In this document: positions 43,541 through 52,146 of the stretch, piece by piece
Numbering within the stretch: the stretch's first letter is position 1
Layout of the letters: each line of letters begins with the position of its first letter
Origin: an uncultured Anaerotruncus sp.
GTDB taxonomy: Bacteria > Bacillota > Clostridia > Oscillospirales > Ruminococcaceae
Direction of reading: 5' to 3'
Assembly: GCA_944385965.1 (NCBI GenBank)
Contig: CALWZG010000061.1
Span: 1 to 64,000, forward strand
DNA length: 64,000 nt
Translations under genes and position numbers: made by a program
Notes under the pieces: model-generated
What the model was told of the DNA's origin: nothing
Database searches by the model: none
Seen by the model: the letters and a program-made list of their open reading frames with translations, nothing else

Positions 43541-44917
43541 TTAACTTTGGTTTTCAGAAGGGGGGTGCTGGGGCAGCCAGACAGAAAATACACTTCCCAT
43601 CCCTTGAATACTCTCAACGGTCACCTTGCCGCCGTGGATTTTCACAATCCAATGCACCATTGGAAGCCCCAAGCCGGTTCCTTCCCCGGTTCTGGAGGGG
43701 TCTGCCCGGTAAAACCGCTCCCAGATTTTCTCCAAATCCTCAGGGGCAATACCAATGCCGGTATCCTGGAATTTTATTAAAAAGCCGTTCTCTTTTTTCT
43801 CCACCCACAAACTCACCTTGCCGCCGGGACGGTTGTATTGGATGGCGTTGGAAAGCAGGTTGGTGACCAAACGGATCAGCAGGGTCTCATCCCCAACAAT
43901 GATCGCTCCCTCACAGGAGCCAGTTTCCAGGGAAACCTTTTTTTCCTGGGCCTTTTCCTCCAGCTGGGCGGCGCACAGCTCACAAAGGAGGCTTAAATCC
44001 ACCTGTTCCCAGGTAGGTTCAAATTTTCCATTATCCCCCCGAGCCAGCATTAAGAGCTGGCCAATCATGGTGGACATCCGCTGGGCTTGGGACAGAACCC
44101 CCCGCAGGCAGTTTTCTCTTTCCTCCGGGGAAGTTTCCGGCGAAAGGCCATACTCACATTGAGAGATAATCACAGAGGTGGGGGTTCGCAGCTCATGGGA
44201 AACATCCGAGGTAAACCGCCTTTGGTTTTCAAAGGAGCGCTGAAGCCGTTCCAGCATCCCATTAACTGTGTGGCTCAGGCGGGACAGCTCATCTCCTGAG
44301 CCATCGTCGGGGATTCTTTGAGTCAGGTCCTCCCCGGAGGCGATGGCGTTCACAGTATCCGCCATACGTCCCATAACCGCGAAAGAGCGCTTGGTGATGA
44401 ACCAACCTCCCAAGCCCGCTACCAGAACTACTGTGGGGATGGCTAACAGGGCCAGCTGGAACATGCCCCGGATGGTGCCGGTGGCTCCGGTTAAGGTACA
44501 GATTCCCCGCACCCAAAAACCGATATTGTCCCGAACAGCGTAAAGGTCATAAACAAAAAAACGCTCATCGTTATTCTCTACCTCTTTGACCACCTGGTCT
44601 TCCAGCAGGGCATCCACCTGCACCCCTTGATTGATTTTAGGAGCCAGCAGCCGGCCTTGGGTATCATAAATAAAGATGGATACCCCATCTTTATAGAAGT
44701 CCATACGGTCGTCCTGAAGCTGCCCTCTCTGGAAATGGGCGTCCCGTACGGTATCTGATACCACATCCTTCAGGCGGGTACTTAACTGGCGGTGCAGCAC
44801 CTGCTGAGAGAAAATCAGCAGATAAGCCAGAGCCAAAGCCATCATCAGCAGAAGGAATCCTGTATACCATAGGGTAACCCTCCCTTTAATGGAAGATAAA
44901 AGGCGGAATCTTTTCAT
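43541..44917 (-). CDS. two-component sensor histidine kinase
   Basis: 458 residues. Membrane helices at about 15-37 and 153-176 flank an extracytoplasmic sensor of about 115 residues. HAMP (about 177-230), HisKA with VSHELRTPTSV near 240, and HATPase_c with NLLSNAIQYNRPGG, DTGIGIAPED and GTGLGLPMV follow. Its start overlaps the regulator stop (4 nt), so the pair is coupled. The signal is unknown; flanking exported genes suggest envelope sensing. Confidence 0.96.
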   Translation of the reverse strand: MKRFRLLSSIKGRVTLWYTGFLLLMMALALAYLLIFSQQVLHRQLSTRLKDVVSDTVRDAHFQRGQLQDDRMDFYKDGVSIFIYDTQGRLLAPKINQGVQVDALLEDQVVKEVENNDERFFVYDLYAVRDNIGFWVRGICTLTGATGTIRGMFQLALLAIPTVVLVAGLGGWFITKRSFAVMGRMADTVNAIASGEDLTQRIPDDGSGDELSRLSHTVNGMLERLQRSFENQRRFTSDVSHELRTPTSVIISQCEYGLSPETSPEERENCLRGVLSQAQRMSTMIGQLLMLARGDNGKFEPTWEQVDLSLLCELCAAQLEEKAQEKKVSLETGSCEGAIIVGDETLLIRLVTNLLSNAIQYNRPGGKVSLWVEKKENGFLIKFQDTGIGIAPEDLEKIWERFYRADPSRTGEGTGLGLPMVHWIVKIHGGKVTVESIQGMGSVFSVWLPQHPPSENQS

Positions 44918-45588
44918 GGTTCCTCCTTGAGCTGATAGCCAGCGCCCCGCACCGTGTGGAGCAGTTTTTTCTCAAAAGGTTCGTCAATTTTACGGCGCAG
45001 GTAGCGGATATAAACATCTACAATATTGCTTCCGCCCTCGAAGCTGTAATCCCATACATGGTTGCCGATTTGCTCTCTGGAAACTACCTGTTCCTGATGA
45101 CGCAGCAGATATTCCAGCATGGCGAATTCTCTGGAGGACAGCTCAATGGGCTGGCCCGCCCGTGTAACCTTATGGGTGGAAAGTTCCATGGTCAGGTCCC
45201 CGATGGAAAGCTGGTCACCTTTGTGAGGGGTGTTCCTGCGGAGCAGCACTCTGATTCTGGCTAAAAGCTCATCAAAGGAAAAGGGCTTCACCAGATAGTC
45301 GTCCGCTCCCGCGTCCAGACCTGCTACCCGGTCGGAAACCGCGTCCCGGGCGGTCAGCAGCAGCACCGGCAGAGGATTCCCTTTCGCCCGCAGTTCCCGG
45401 ACCAGGGTCAATCCATCCTTTTTAGGCATCATAATATCCAGGATGGCCAAATCATAAGAGGTGGTTTCCAGATAATAAGCAGCTTCCTCCCCGTCAGGAC
45501 ATCCATCCGCCCCATAGCCTTCCTGTTTTAAACGCTTCACCAGCAGCTCCAAAAGCTCTGGTTGGTCTTCCGCAATCAATATACGCAT
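44914..45588 (-). CDS. OmpR-family response regulator
   Basis: 224 residues from the ATG at 45588, with GGAGG 8 nt upstream; the longer in-frame extension has no ribosome site. Receiver with acidic AEDQ (7-9), phospho-acceptor Asp51 (LDIMMP) and VKPFSFDEL. The winged helix at about 128-224 contains VDVYIRYLRRKID and ends VRGAGYQLKEE. It probably controls the two flanking genes through TTTAAT-N5-TTTAAT sites. Confidence 0.96.
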   Translation of the reverse strand: MRILIAEDQPELLELLVKRLKQEGYGADGCPDGEEAAYYLETTSYDLAILDIMMPKKDGLTLVRELRAKGNPLPVLLLTARDAVSDRVAGLDAGADDYLVKPFSFDELLARIRVLLRRNTPHKGDQLSIGDLTMELSTHKVTRAGQPIELSSREFAMLEYLLRHQEQVVSREQIGNHVWDYSFEGGSNIVDVYIRYLRRKIDEPFEKKLLHTVRGAGYQLKEEP

Positions 45589-45616
45589 CCACAAGACCTC
45601 CTTTACCCTTAAAACA

Positions 45617-45645
45617 AACATACCACAAACCAGTTTCTCTGTAAA
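45617..45645 (-). promoter_or_regulatory. promoter of the response regulator-kinase operon
   Basis: Minus strand TTTACA (45645-45640), a 17-bp spacer and TATGTT (45622-45617). No TTTAAT repeat overlaps its -35; the nearest copy is about 70 bp upstream, shared with the divergent lipoprotein gene. Confidence 0.6.
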
Positions 45646-45713
45646 GCATCCATCCTTCTCTACGGAAGCGCCGGAAAGGGTTCCATAGGCCAACTGTATT
45701 TTTATATTTTTAT

Positions 45714-45746
45714 TTTAATGATAGTTTAATAAACCTCAGGTATGCT
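45714..45746 (+). promoter_or_regulatory. direct-repeat activator site and -10 of the lipoprotein gene
   Basis: TTTAAT (45714-45719), GATAG, TTTAAT (45725-45730), exactly 10 nt, then TATGCT (45741-45746). Same spacing as the PepSY promoter at 43484-43516. Confidence 0.65.
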
Positions 45747-45788
45747 CAAAACAGAAATAAAACAAACCATCTTCAAGGAGGTATCATT

Positions 45789-46427
45789 ATGAAAAATAGT
45801 TTGATTGTAATGACTCTTATCACCGTTATGCTTTTGGCTGGATGCGCTAACCAAGGCGCCTCCTCCTCCACATCACAGATGACCCAAGCCATTTCCGCCA
45901 GCAGCCAGGTGGTTCCTTCCTCCTCGGCCTCTGCATCCAGCGCTTCCAGTCAGGAAGCTGTTGTCCCACCGCAAAGTTCCCAGGAGGCGTTGGCGGCTTA
46001 TGCCCAGGCCAAGGCCCAGGAGGAGGCCACTGACATTGAGATTGACCTTTTGGAAGCCAATTTCCGCATCGGGCAGGTAACCTCGGAGGAGTTCCAAAAT
46101 CAGAAGATTTCCTTGGAGCAGCAAAAGGCTATGTATGAGCTGCAAGCCGATCAGCAGGAGGTGCTTATCCCTATGTTCCAGCCGGAGGAAGGCTGGGTGG
46201 ATACCTCCAATCCAGAGGCGTTATTCACTAAAACGCGGGAGCTGAAGCCTCAGGAGGACGCCCTGGAACTGGAGCTGGAACGGCTGGAGCTGGAATACGC
46301 TTCCGGAAATATCACCCGTGATGAGTTCCTTCAGCAGTCGGAAGCCTCTTACCAGCAGGAGTTTCTGGTAGAGCAGCAGCTGGATTGGCTGGAAGATATG
46401 CTGGAACTGATGGGATACGATGATTGA
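45789..46427 (+). CDS. lipoprotein with duplicated short helical module
   Basis: 212 residues. Signal peptide with lipobox LLAGC (Cys19), then a Ser/Ala-rich linker to about residue 65. Two similar segments follow: IDLLEANFRIGQVTSEEF and LERLELEYASGNITRDEF, each resembling a SHOCT-like helix-turn-helix (L-G-x-I/V-T-x-E-F). A long helical tail connects them. It should sit on the outer membrane face of the cell. AAGGAGG precedes the ATG. Function unknown; regulation probably by the divergent two-component system. Confidence 0.82.
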   Translation: MKNSLIVMTLITVMLLAGCANQGASSSTSQMTQAISASSQVVPSSSASASSASSQEAVVPPQSSQEALAAYAQAKAQEEATDIEIDLLEANFRIGQVTSEEFQNQKISLEQQKAMYELQADQQEVLIPMFQPEEGWVDTSNPEALFTKTRELKPQEDALELELERLELEYASGNITRDEFLQQSEASYQQEFLVEQQLDWLEDMLELMGYDD

Positions 46428-46429
46428 CA

Positions 46430-46468
46430 GACAAAAGGCCGCTGGATGATTTCCAGCGGCCTTTTGTC
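46430..46468 (+). terminator. terminator of the lipoprotein gene
   Basis: GACAAAAGGCCGCTGGA and TCCAGCGGCCTTTTGTC form a 17-bp perfect stem. Confidence 0.85.
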
Positions 46469-46537
46469 TGTCCCAATAGCGGTATTTCAAGGCGCCTTTG
46501 TTCGCCGCCTCCTCTGTAAAAAGCCTCCTGGAAAGCA

Positions 46538-46566
46538 TTGTGATTTCAAAATATCTGTGCTATGAT
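46538..46566 (+). promoter_or_regulatory. promoter of the ArsB/NhaD-type transporter gene
   Basis: TTGTGA (46538-46543), a 17-bp spacer and TATGAT (46561-46566). Confidence 0.6.
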
Positions 46567-46609
46567 GAAGGATGAATAAAGATACAGACTTTTTCAGGAG
46601 TGAGTCATT

Positions 46610-47713
46610 TTGGAAAAACTGAGAAAATGGATTCAAAGGGAAGCGGTACTGGTAACTGCCGCTGTGTGCGCTCTGGTTTCCATGTTTTTTTGCCCTCCAT
46701 CAGCGGCCTATCTGGGGTATATTGACCTGCGGGTGTTGTGCCTGCTGTTCTGCCTGATGGCGGTGGTGGCGGGTTTGCAGGAGTGCGGCCTGTTTTTGGC
46801 CCTGGCCCAAAAGCTGCTGTCAGGCCGCAGGAAATTCCGGCTGATTACCCTGAGCCTAGTGCTGCTGCCCTTTTTTACCTCTATGCTGATTACCAATGAT
46901 GTGGCCTTGATTACCTTTGTACCCTTTGCTATTCTGGTGCTGGGGCTGGTGGGCCGGACCAAGGATTTGATTTGGGTGGTGGTGCTGCAAACAGCCGCCG
47001 CCAACCTGGGCAGCATGGCTACCCCGGTGGGTAACCCCCAAAACCTGTTCCTTTACGCCCGCTATCAATTGGGGGCGGCCCAGTTCTTTCAGGTAATGGG
47101 GCCGCTGACCCTGCTGTGTTTTTTGGGGCTGGGGATAGGGGCCCTCTGTGTGAAAAACGAAACCCTTCAGGTGCGTTTTGAACAGGAGCATAAAATCCAA
47201 AATCCCCGGAAGCTGGGGCTGTTTTTAGGTTTGTTTGTCCTGTGCCTGCTGTCGGTATTTCGGGTGCTGCCTTATGGCCTGCTGACGGGAATTGTGGCTT
47301 TGTGCCTGCTAGTGTGGGACCGACCCTTGTTTAAAGCGGTGGATTACAGCCTGCTGGCCACCTTTGTGTGCTTTTTCATCTTCGCAGGGAACCTGGGCCA
47401 GCTGGAAGCTGTCCGGGGATTCCTGGCGGGCCTGCTGGAGAAAAACACTTTGCTCACAGGGGCCTTGGCCAGCCAGTTTATCAGCAATGTGCCGGCGGCG
47501 GTGCTGCTGGCCGGCTTTACCGAAAACTGGAAGGGGCTGCTGCTGGGGACCAATATCGGTGGATTGTGAACCCCCATCGCCTCGTTGGCCAGCCTGATTT
47601 CCCTGAAAGCTTATCTGCGGCATCCAGAGGCGCAGCCTGGGAAATACCTGCTGTGGTTTTCAGCGGTGAATTTCGGGGGATTGGCCCTGCTGCTGGGAAT
47701 CTGCATGCTATAA
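46610..47713 (+). pseudogene. ArsB/NhaD-superfamily (SLC13-like) permease with an in-frame TGA
   Basis: A frame from the TTG at 46610 (CAGGAG 9 nt upstream) runs 368 codons to TAA at 47713, interrupted only by TGA at 47567-47569. Family motifs include ITNDVALITF, MATPVGNPQN and FISNVPAAVLL, and about ten membrane helices. The residue after IGGL is normally Gly (IGGLGTPIASLASL), so GGA to TGA by one base change explains the stop. Truncation at residue 319 would remove the last helix or two. The rest of the coding sequence is intact, suggesting a recent mutation, read-through or a base-call error. Ion-transporter family; substrate unknown. Confidence 0.85.
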
Positions 47714-47751
47714 ATTGAGATACATACAGAAAGTAGAAAGGACGAAACAGA

Positions 47752-49137
47752 ATGGCGAATTTGTGGAGCGGAAGATTTGAAAAGGGAATGGATGAGCTGG
47801 TGGAGAAGTTCAACGCCTCCATCCTGTTTGACCAAAGGATGTACGCCTGCGATATTCAGGGCAGCATCGCCCATGTGACCATGCTCAGCGAACAGGGCAT
47901 CGTGACCCCGGAGGAGAAAGATAAGATTATCGCTGGGCTGCTGGACATCAAACGGCGGGTGGACGAAGGGAAACTGACCTTCACTGTAAAGGATGAGGAT
48001 ATTCATATGGCGGTGGAGGGAAACCTGATTAAAGACCTGGGGGAAACAGGCAAACGTCTGCACACTGCCCGCAGCCGGAATGACCAAGTGGCTGTGGATA
48101 CCCGGCTGTATCTGAAGGAGCAGATTCACCAGCTGCTGGAAAATCTGGCTTATTTGCAGCGGGTGCTGCTGGAGAAGGCGGAGGAATACGCCGACCAAAT
48201 CTCCATCGGTTTCACCCATATGCAGCATGCCCAGCCGGTGACCATCGGGTTCCATCTGATGGCCTATTTCCAGATGTTCCGCCGGGATATGGAACGGCTG
48301 ACCGACACCCTGGGCCGGGTGGACTGGTGTCCTTTGGGTTCCTGCGCCCTGGCGGGGACCACCCTGCCCATCAACCGGCAGCGGACAGCGGAGCTGCTGG
48401 GATTCGCCCATGTGACCGAAAACGCCATGGACAGCGTCAGCGACCGGGATTACGCTTTGGAGTTCCTCAGCGACGCTTCCATCAGTATGATGCACCTGTC
48501 TAGGCTGGCGGAGGAGTTTGTGTATTGGAACTCCCAGGAGTTCAGCTATATTTCCATTGATGACAGTTTCTGCACCGGCAGCAGCATCATGCCCCAGAAG
48601 AAGAACCCGGATATGGCGGAGCTGCTCCGGGGGAAGGTGGGCCGTGTCTACGGGGATTTGATGCAGCTGCTCACTGTGATGAAGGGAACCCCTCTGGCCT
48701 ATAATAAGGATTTCCAGGAGGATAAAGAGGGGCTGTTTGACGCCATTGACACCTGGAGGGATTCCCTGCGGATTTTCGCCAAGATGATTGAGAAAACCAC
48801 CTTCCGCATGGATATGATTCAAGCCAACCTGTCCAAAGGCTTCCTGAACGCCACCGACATCGCCGAGCATTTTGTGAAGCAGGGGATTCCCTTCCGGGAG
48901 GCCCATGAGATTGTGGGCAAGATGGTGAAATACTGTGAGCATCATGGCTGTGACTTTGACCGGCTGGACGCTAAGGCTTTCCAGGAGATTGACAGCCGGA
49001 TTACCCCGGACAAGCTGCCGGATTTGAGTATGGAGGGCTGTGTCAATGCCAGAGTGTCCTTTGGAGGCACCGCCCCCAGCGAGGTGCGCCGCCAGATTCA
49101 GGTGGGAAGGGAATGGCTGGACAGTATGGCCCTGTAA
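47752..49137 (+). CDS. argH: argininosuccinate lyase
   Basis: 461 residues. Signature GSSIMPQKKNPD near residue 277, the N-terminal LWSGRF, ARSRNDQVAVDTRLY, and TGFTHMQ-type HMQHAQPVT. It splits argininosuccinate into arginine and fumarate. The usual partner argG is not in the window. The next gene, fumC, could consume the fumarate. AAAGGA precedes the ATG. Confidence 0.98.
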   Translation: MANLWSGRFEKGMDELVEKFNASILFDQRMYACDIQGSIAHVTMLSEQGIVTPEEKDKIIAGLLDIKRRVDEGKLTFTVKDEDIHMAVEGNLIKDLGETGKRLHTARSRNDQVAVDTRLYLKEQIHQLLENLAYLQRVLLEKAEEYADQISIGFTHMQHAQPVTIGFHLMAYFQMFRRDMERLTDTLGRVDWCPLGSCALAGTTLPINRQRTAELLGFAHVTENAMDSVSDRDYALEFLSDASISMMHLSRLAEEFVYWNSQEFSYISIDDSFCTGSSIMPQKKNPDMAELLRGKVGRVYGDLMQLLTVMKGTPLAYNKDFQEDKEGLFDAIDTWRDSLRIFAKMIEKTTFRMDMIQANLSKGFLNATDIAEHFVKQGIPFREAHEIVGKMVKYCEHHGCDFDRLDAKAFQEIDSRITPDKLPDLSMEGCVNARVSFGGTAPSEVRRQIQVGREWLDSMAL

Positions 49138-49190
49138 AAGAGTTCGCTCTGGACAAAAGTTTAAGAAGATGAAAAGGGAGGCGCGGGGAA

Positions 49191-50552
49191 ATGGAATATC
49201 GGATTGAACGGGACAGCATGGGGGAGATTCAGGTGCCGGCAGACAGGCTGTGGGGCGCCCAAACCCAACGCAGCTATGAGAATTTTAAAATAGGTGAGGA
49301 GAAGATGCCCCAGGAAATTATCGAGGCCTTCGCTGTCCTGAAAAAGGGGGCGGCTTTGGCCAACTGGAAGCTGGAATGCCTGGAGGAGGGTATGGCCAAC
49401 GCCATCAGCGCCGCCTGTGACGAGATTCTGGAGGGGAAATGGCCTGAAGAGTTCCCACTGGTGGTGTGGCAGACCGGCAGCGGCACCCAGACCAATATGA
49501 ACTTGAACGAGGTGATTGCCCACCGGGCGGGACAGCTTTTAGGGAAGCCCCTGCACCCTAACGACCATGTAAACCGTTCCCAAAGCTCCAACGATACCTT
49601 TCCCACCGCTTTGCATATGGCGGCCTTGGGAATGGTGGAGGATAAAGTGCTGCCCGCTTTGGAGAGACTTGAGGAAACCTTCTGGGGCTTGTCCCAGTCT
49701 TACCGGGACATTGTGAAAACCGGGCGCACCCATTTGCAGGACGCCACCCCCTTGACCTTGGGGCAGGAAATCAGTGCTTGGGCCCAGATGCTCAAGTCTG
49801 ACCGGGAAGCCCTGGAAATGGCATCTGAGGGGCTGAGGGAGCTGGCTCTGGGAGGGACCGCCGTGGGGACCGGTCTGAACGCGCCGAAAGGTTTCGATGT
49901 CTTGGCGGCCAGAGAAATCAGCCAGCTCACCGGCAGGGAGTTTGTGTCGGCCCCCAACAAATTCCACGCCCTCACCAGCAAAAGCGCCATCGCCTTTGCC
50001 CATGGGGCCATGAAGGCGCTGGCCGCCGACCTAATGAAAATCGCTAACGATGTGCGCTGGCTGGCCAGCGGGCCCCGCTGCGGGATAGGGGAGCTGCTGA
50101 TTCCAGAGAATGAGCCTGGCAGCTCCATTATGCCGGGCAAGGTGAACCCCACCCAATGTGAGGCGCTGACCATGGTGTGTGTCCAGGTGATGGGAAATGA
50201 TGTGGCTGTTGGCATGGCCGCCTCCCAGGGAAATTTCCAGCTGAATGTGTTTATGCCGGTTCTGGCTTACAATTTTTTGCAGTCAGCTCGTTTGCTGGGG
50301 GACGCGGTGGAGTCCTTCCGGGTTCATTGCGCCCAGGGCATCCGACCCAACCGGGAGCGCATCCAGACCAATCTGAGCCAATCCCTGATGCTGGTGACTG
50401 CCCTCAGCCCCCATATTGGCTATGACAACGCCGCCAAGGTGGCCAAAACCGCCTATCAGGAAGGGATTACCCTGAAGGAAGCTACCCTCCGGCTGGGTTT
50501 CCTGACAGGGGAACAATTTGACCAGTATGTAGACCCGACGAAGATGGTCTGA
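49191..50552 (+). CDS. fumC: fumarate hydratase class II
   Basis: 453 residues, 53 nt after argH. It has [17 protein letters not shown], the [19 protein letters not shown] segment, [11 protein letters not shown] and [16 protein letters not shown]. These features, with fumarase-like length, favour fumarase over aspartase. It interconverts fumarate and malate without an iron-sulfur cluster. Pairing with argH suggests fumarate recycling. Confidence 0.94.
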   Translation: MEYRIERDSMGEIQVPADRLWGAQTQRSYENFKIGEEKMPQEIIEAFAVLKKGAALANWKLECLEEGMANAISAACDEILEGKWPEEFPLVVWQTGSGTQTNMNLNEVIAHRAGQLLGKPLHPNDHVNRSQSSNDTFPTALHMAALGMVEDKVLPALERLEETFWGLSQSYRDIVKTGRTHLQDATPLTLGQEISAWAQMLKSDREALEMASEGLRELALGGTAVGTGLNAPKGFDVLAAREISQLTGREFVSAPNKFHALTSKSAIAFAHGAMKALAADLMKIANDVRWLASGPRCGIGELLIPENEPGSSIMPGKVNPTQCEALTMVCVQVMGNDVAVGMAASQGNFQLNVFMPVLAYNFLQSARLLGDAVESFRVHCAQGIRPNRERIQTNLSQSLMLVTALSPHIGYDNAAKVAKTAYQEGITLKEATLRLGFLTGEQFDQYVDPTKMV

Positions 50553-50581
50553 GGTTTCTGCTGAGAAAAGGAGTGACAGGT

Positions 50582-52144
50582 GTGAAACTGCCAAGGCAGC
50601 TGCTGGACGGATGCTTTTATGACAATTATCAGCGGGTGTGGCTGGGGGCCAACCCCAGCGAAATGATTCCCATTTATATCCGGGAGATGGATACCCTCAT
50701 CAGGTGCATAGAAAAGGGGGATACCTATTGCCAGGAGTTCGCCAAGGACTATCCTCTGGCGGACCGGCTGAAAATGGTGGTGGATGGCCGTTATGAAAAG
50801 GTGTCCCATCAAAAGAGTCAATGGGAAATCCAGTTCTATGAAAAGCAGGTAGTTTTCAAAAACAAGGGACAAACCATTTACAGCTGTTCCTATGGGGACT
50901 TCTATCAGATTATGACCGCCTATCTGGAACGGCTGGGGGAACTGGTTCCAAAGGACTGGCTGGACGACTGGATGACCGGATGGACCCACAGCTTGGAGGA
51001 GGCCAGAAAAGCCTGGAATAAAGCGCCGTTGGTCCGCCTTTCCAAAACCATGAACAGGATGCGGTTTTGGAGAAGGCCCACCCCCAATGGGGAATCCCAC
51101 TATGAGGGGGAAAAATCCCTGCATCTGAAAGGGACAGATTTAGCCTCCTTCAAACAGCTCAGCTGCCAGGATACCCTGCGGGCACTGACCATGGAAGGGC
51201 TTCCCCTGCCCAAAGACCAGGAGGTGCTTGCCCAGTACACCCATCTGACCTCCTTGTATTTGCGGGATATGGGGCTGCGGGATTTGGGATTTGTCAGCGG
51301 TTTGACCGGACTGGAGGAGATGGGACTGCGGGGCAACCGGATTTCCGACCTGTCTCCCATCGCTTCCCTGGAAAACCTGGAGTCCCTTTACATAGCGGGA
51401 AACCCTGTGAAAGATTTTTCCGTGTTGGAACGGCTTCCAAACCTGAAAACCCTTTACGCTGATGACAAACAGCTGCCGGACCAGGCTGCCTGGGACCGGA
51501 TTCCTGAATGGATTTCCTTGAAGGTGCTGCATTTGACCAAGGTAGGGGACCCTTTGGAATACCAGTACAATGTGGAATGTATTTACCAGCGGACCCCTCC
51601 GGCCCCTGAGCCTTTGCCGGAAGCCCCCCTGTCCCCAGCCCCGCCTCCGGTGGAGGAAAAGAAGGACCCACGCCGGCTGTATATTCGGGACCGGTGGCTG
51701 TACAGCGGCATCTGCAACGCCCTGGGGTATTTGCCTGCGGTAAAATATGATTTGACCAAGCTGCGGGAGCTGGACTGCTCCAATTATATCGCCTTGTGTG
51801 AGGATTACCTGTTTTTGACCGAGACAGGGGATTTTTCCTGCCTGGAAGCGGCGGTAAAGCTGCGGAAGCTGAACCTTTCCGGCCGGGTGGTCAACGATTT
51901 TTCCTGGCTGCGGTCCTGTGTGAATCTGACCCACCTGGACTTATCCAACACAAATTTTGAGGATATAGATTTGCTTATGGAGCTGCATAAGCTGAAAGAT
52001 TTGAACTTGTGGGGCTGTCCAGCCCTGCGGGGAACAGACAAAGCGGTGGAGTGGCTGCGCACCCTGCGGAATGTGCAGCTGCCCCCACAGTGGGAAAATA
52101 AACTTTACCCGCTTTCGGCAAGGAAAAGAGGAGGAAAGTTCTAG
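50582..52144 (+). CDS. cytoplasmic leucine-rich-repeat protein
   Basis: 520 residues from a GTG at 50582, with AAAGGAG 8 nt upstream. No signal peptide. Residues 1 to about 180 are an unrecognised mixed domain. Two LRR blocks follow: about 200-290 (LTSLYLRDMGLRDLGFVSGL and the NRISDLSPIASL repeat) and about 415-500 (LRKLNLSGRVVND, LTHLDLSNTNFEDI), separated by a Pro-rich linker near 335-365. Repeats are of the 22-residue internalin type. It starts 29 nt after fumC and ends 2 nt before the channel gene. Function unknown. Confidence 0.82.
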   Translation: MKLPRQLLDGCFYDNYQRVWLGANPSEMIPIYIREMDTLIRCIEKGDTYCQEFAKDYPLADRLKMVVDGRYEKVSHQKSQWEIQFYEKQVVFKNKGQTIYSCSYGDFYQIMTAYLERLGELVPKDWLDDWMTGWTHSLEEARKAWNKAPLVRLSKTMNRMRFWRRPTPNGESHYEGEKSLHLKGTDLASFKQLSCQDTLRALTMEGLPLPKDQEVLAQYTHLTSLYLRDMGLRDLGFVSGLTGLEEMGLRGNRISDLSPIASLENLESLYIAGNPVKDFSVLERLPNLKTLYADDKQLPDQAAWDRIPEWISLKVLHLTKVGDPLEYQYNVECIYQRTPPAPEPLPEAPLSPAPPPVEEKKDPRRLYIRDRWLYSGICNALGYLPAVKYDLTKLRELDCSNYIALCEDYLFLTETGDFSCLEAAVKLRKLNLSGRVVNDFSWLRSCVNLTHLDLSNTNFEDIDLLMELHKLKDLNLWGCPALRGTDKAVEWLRTLRNVQLPPQWENKLYPLSARKRGGKF

Positions 52145-52146
52145 GC

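Noticed and set aside
47567..47569. Selenocysteine at the in-frame TGA of the transporter
   Set aside because: The family has Gly at this position, not Cys, and I see no convincing SECIS-type hairpin with a GU apical loop just downstream. A GGA-to-TGA mutation is simpler.
52060..52146. Fluoride riboswitch ahead of the CLC gene
   Set aside because: The upstream sequence is coding for the LRR protein up to 2 nt before the channel gene, and the crcB-motif sequence is not seen.
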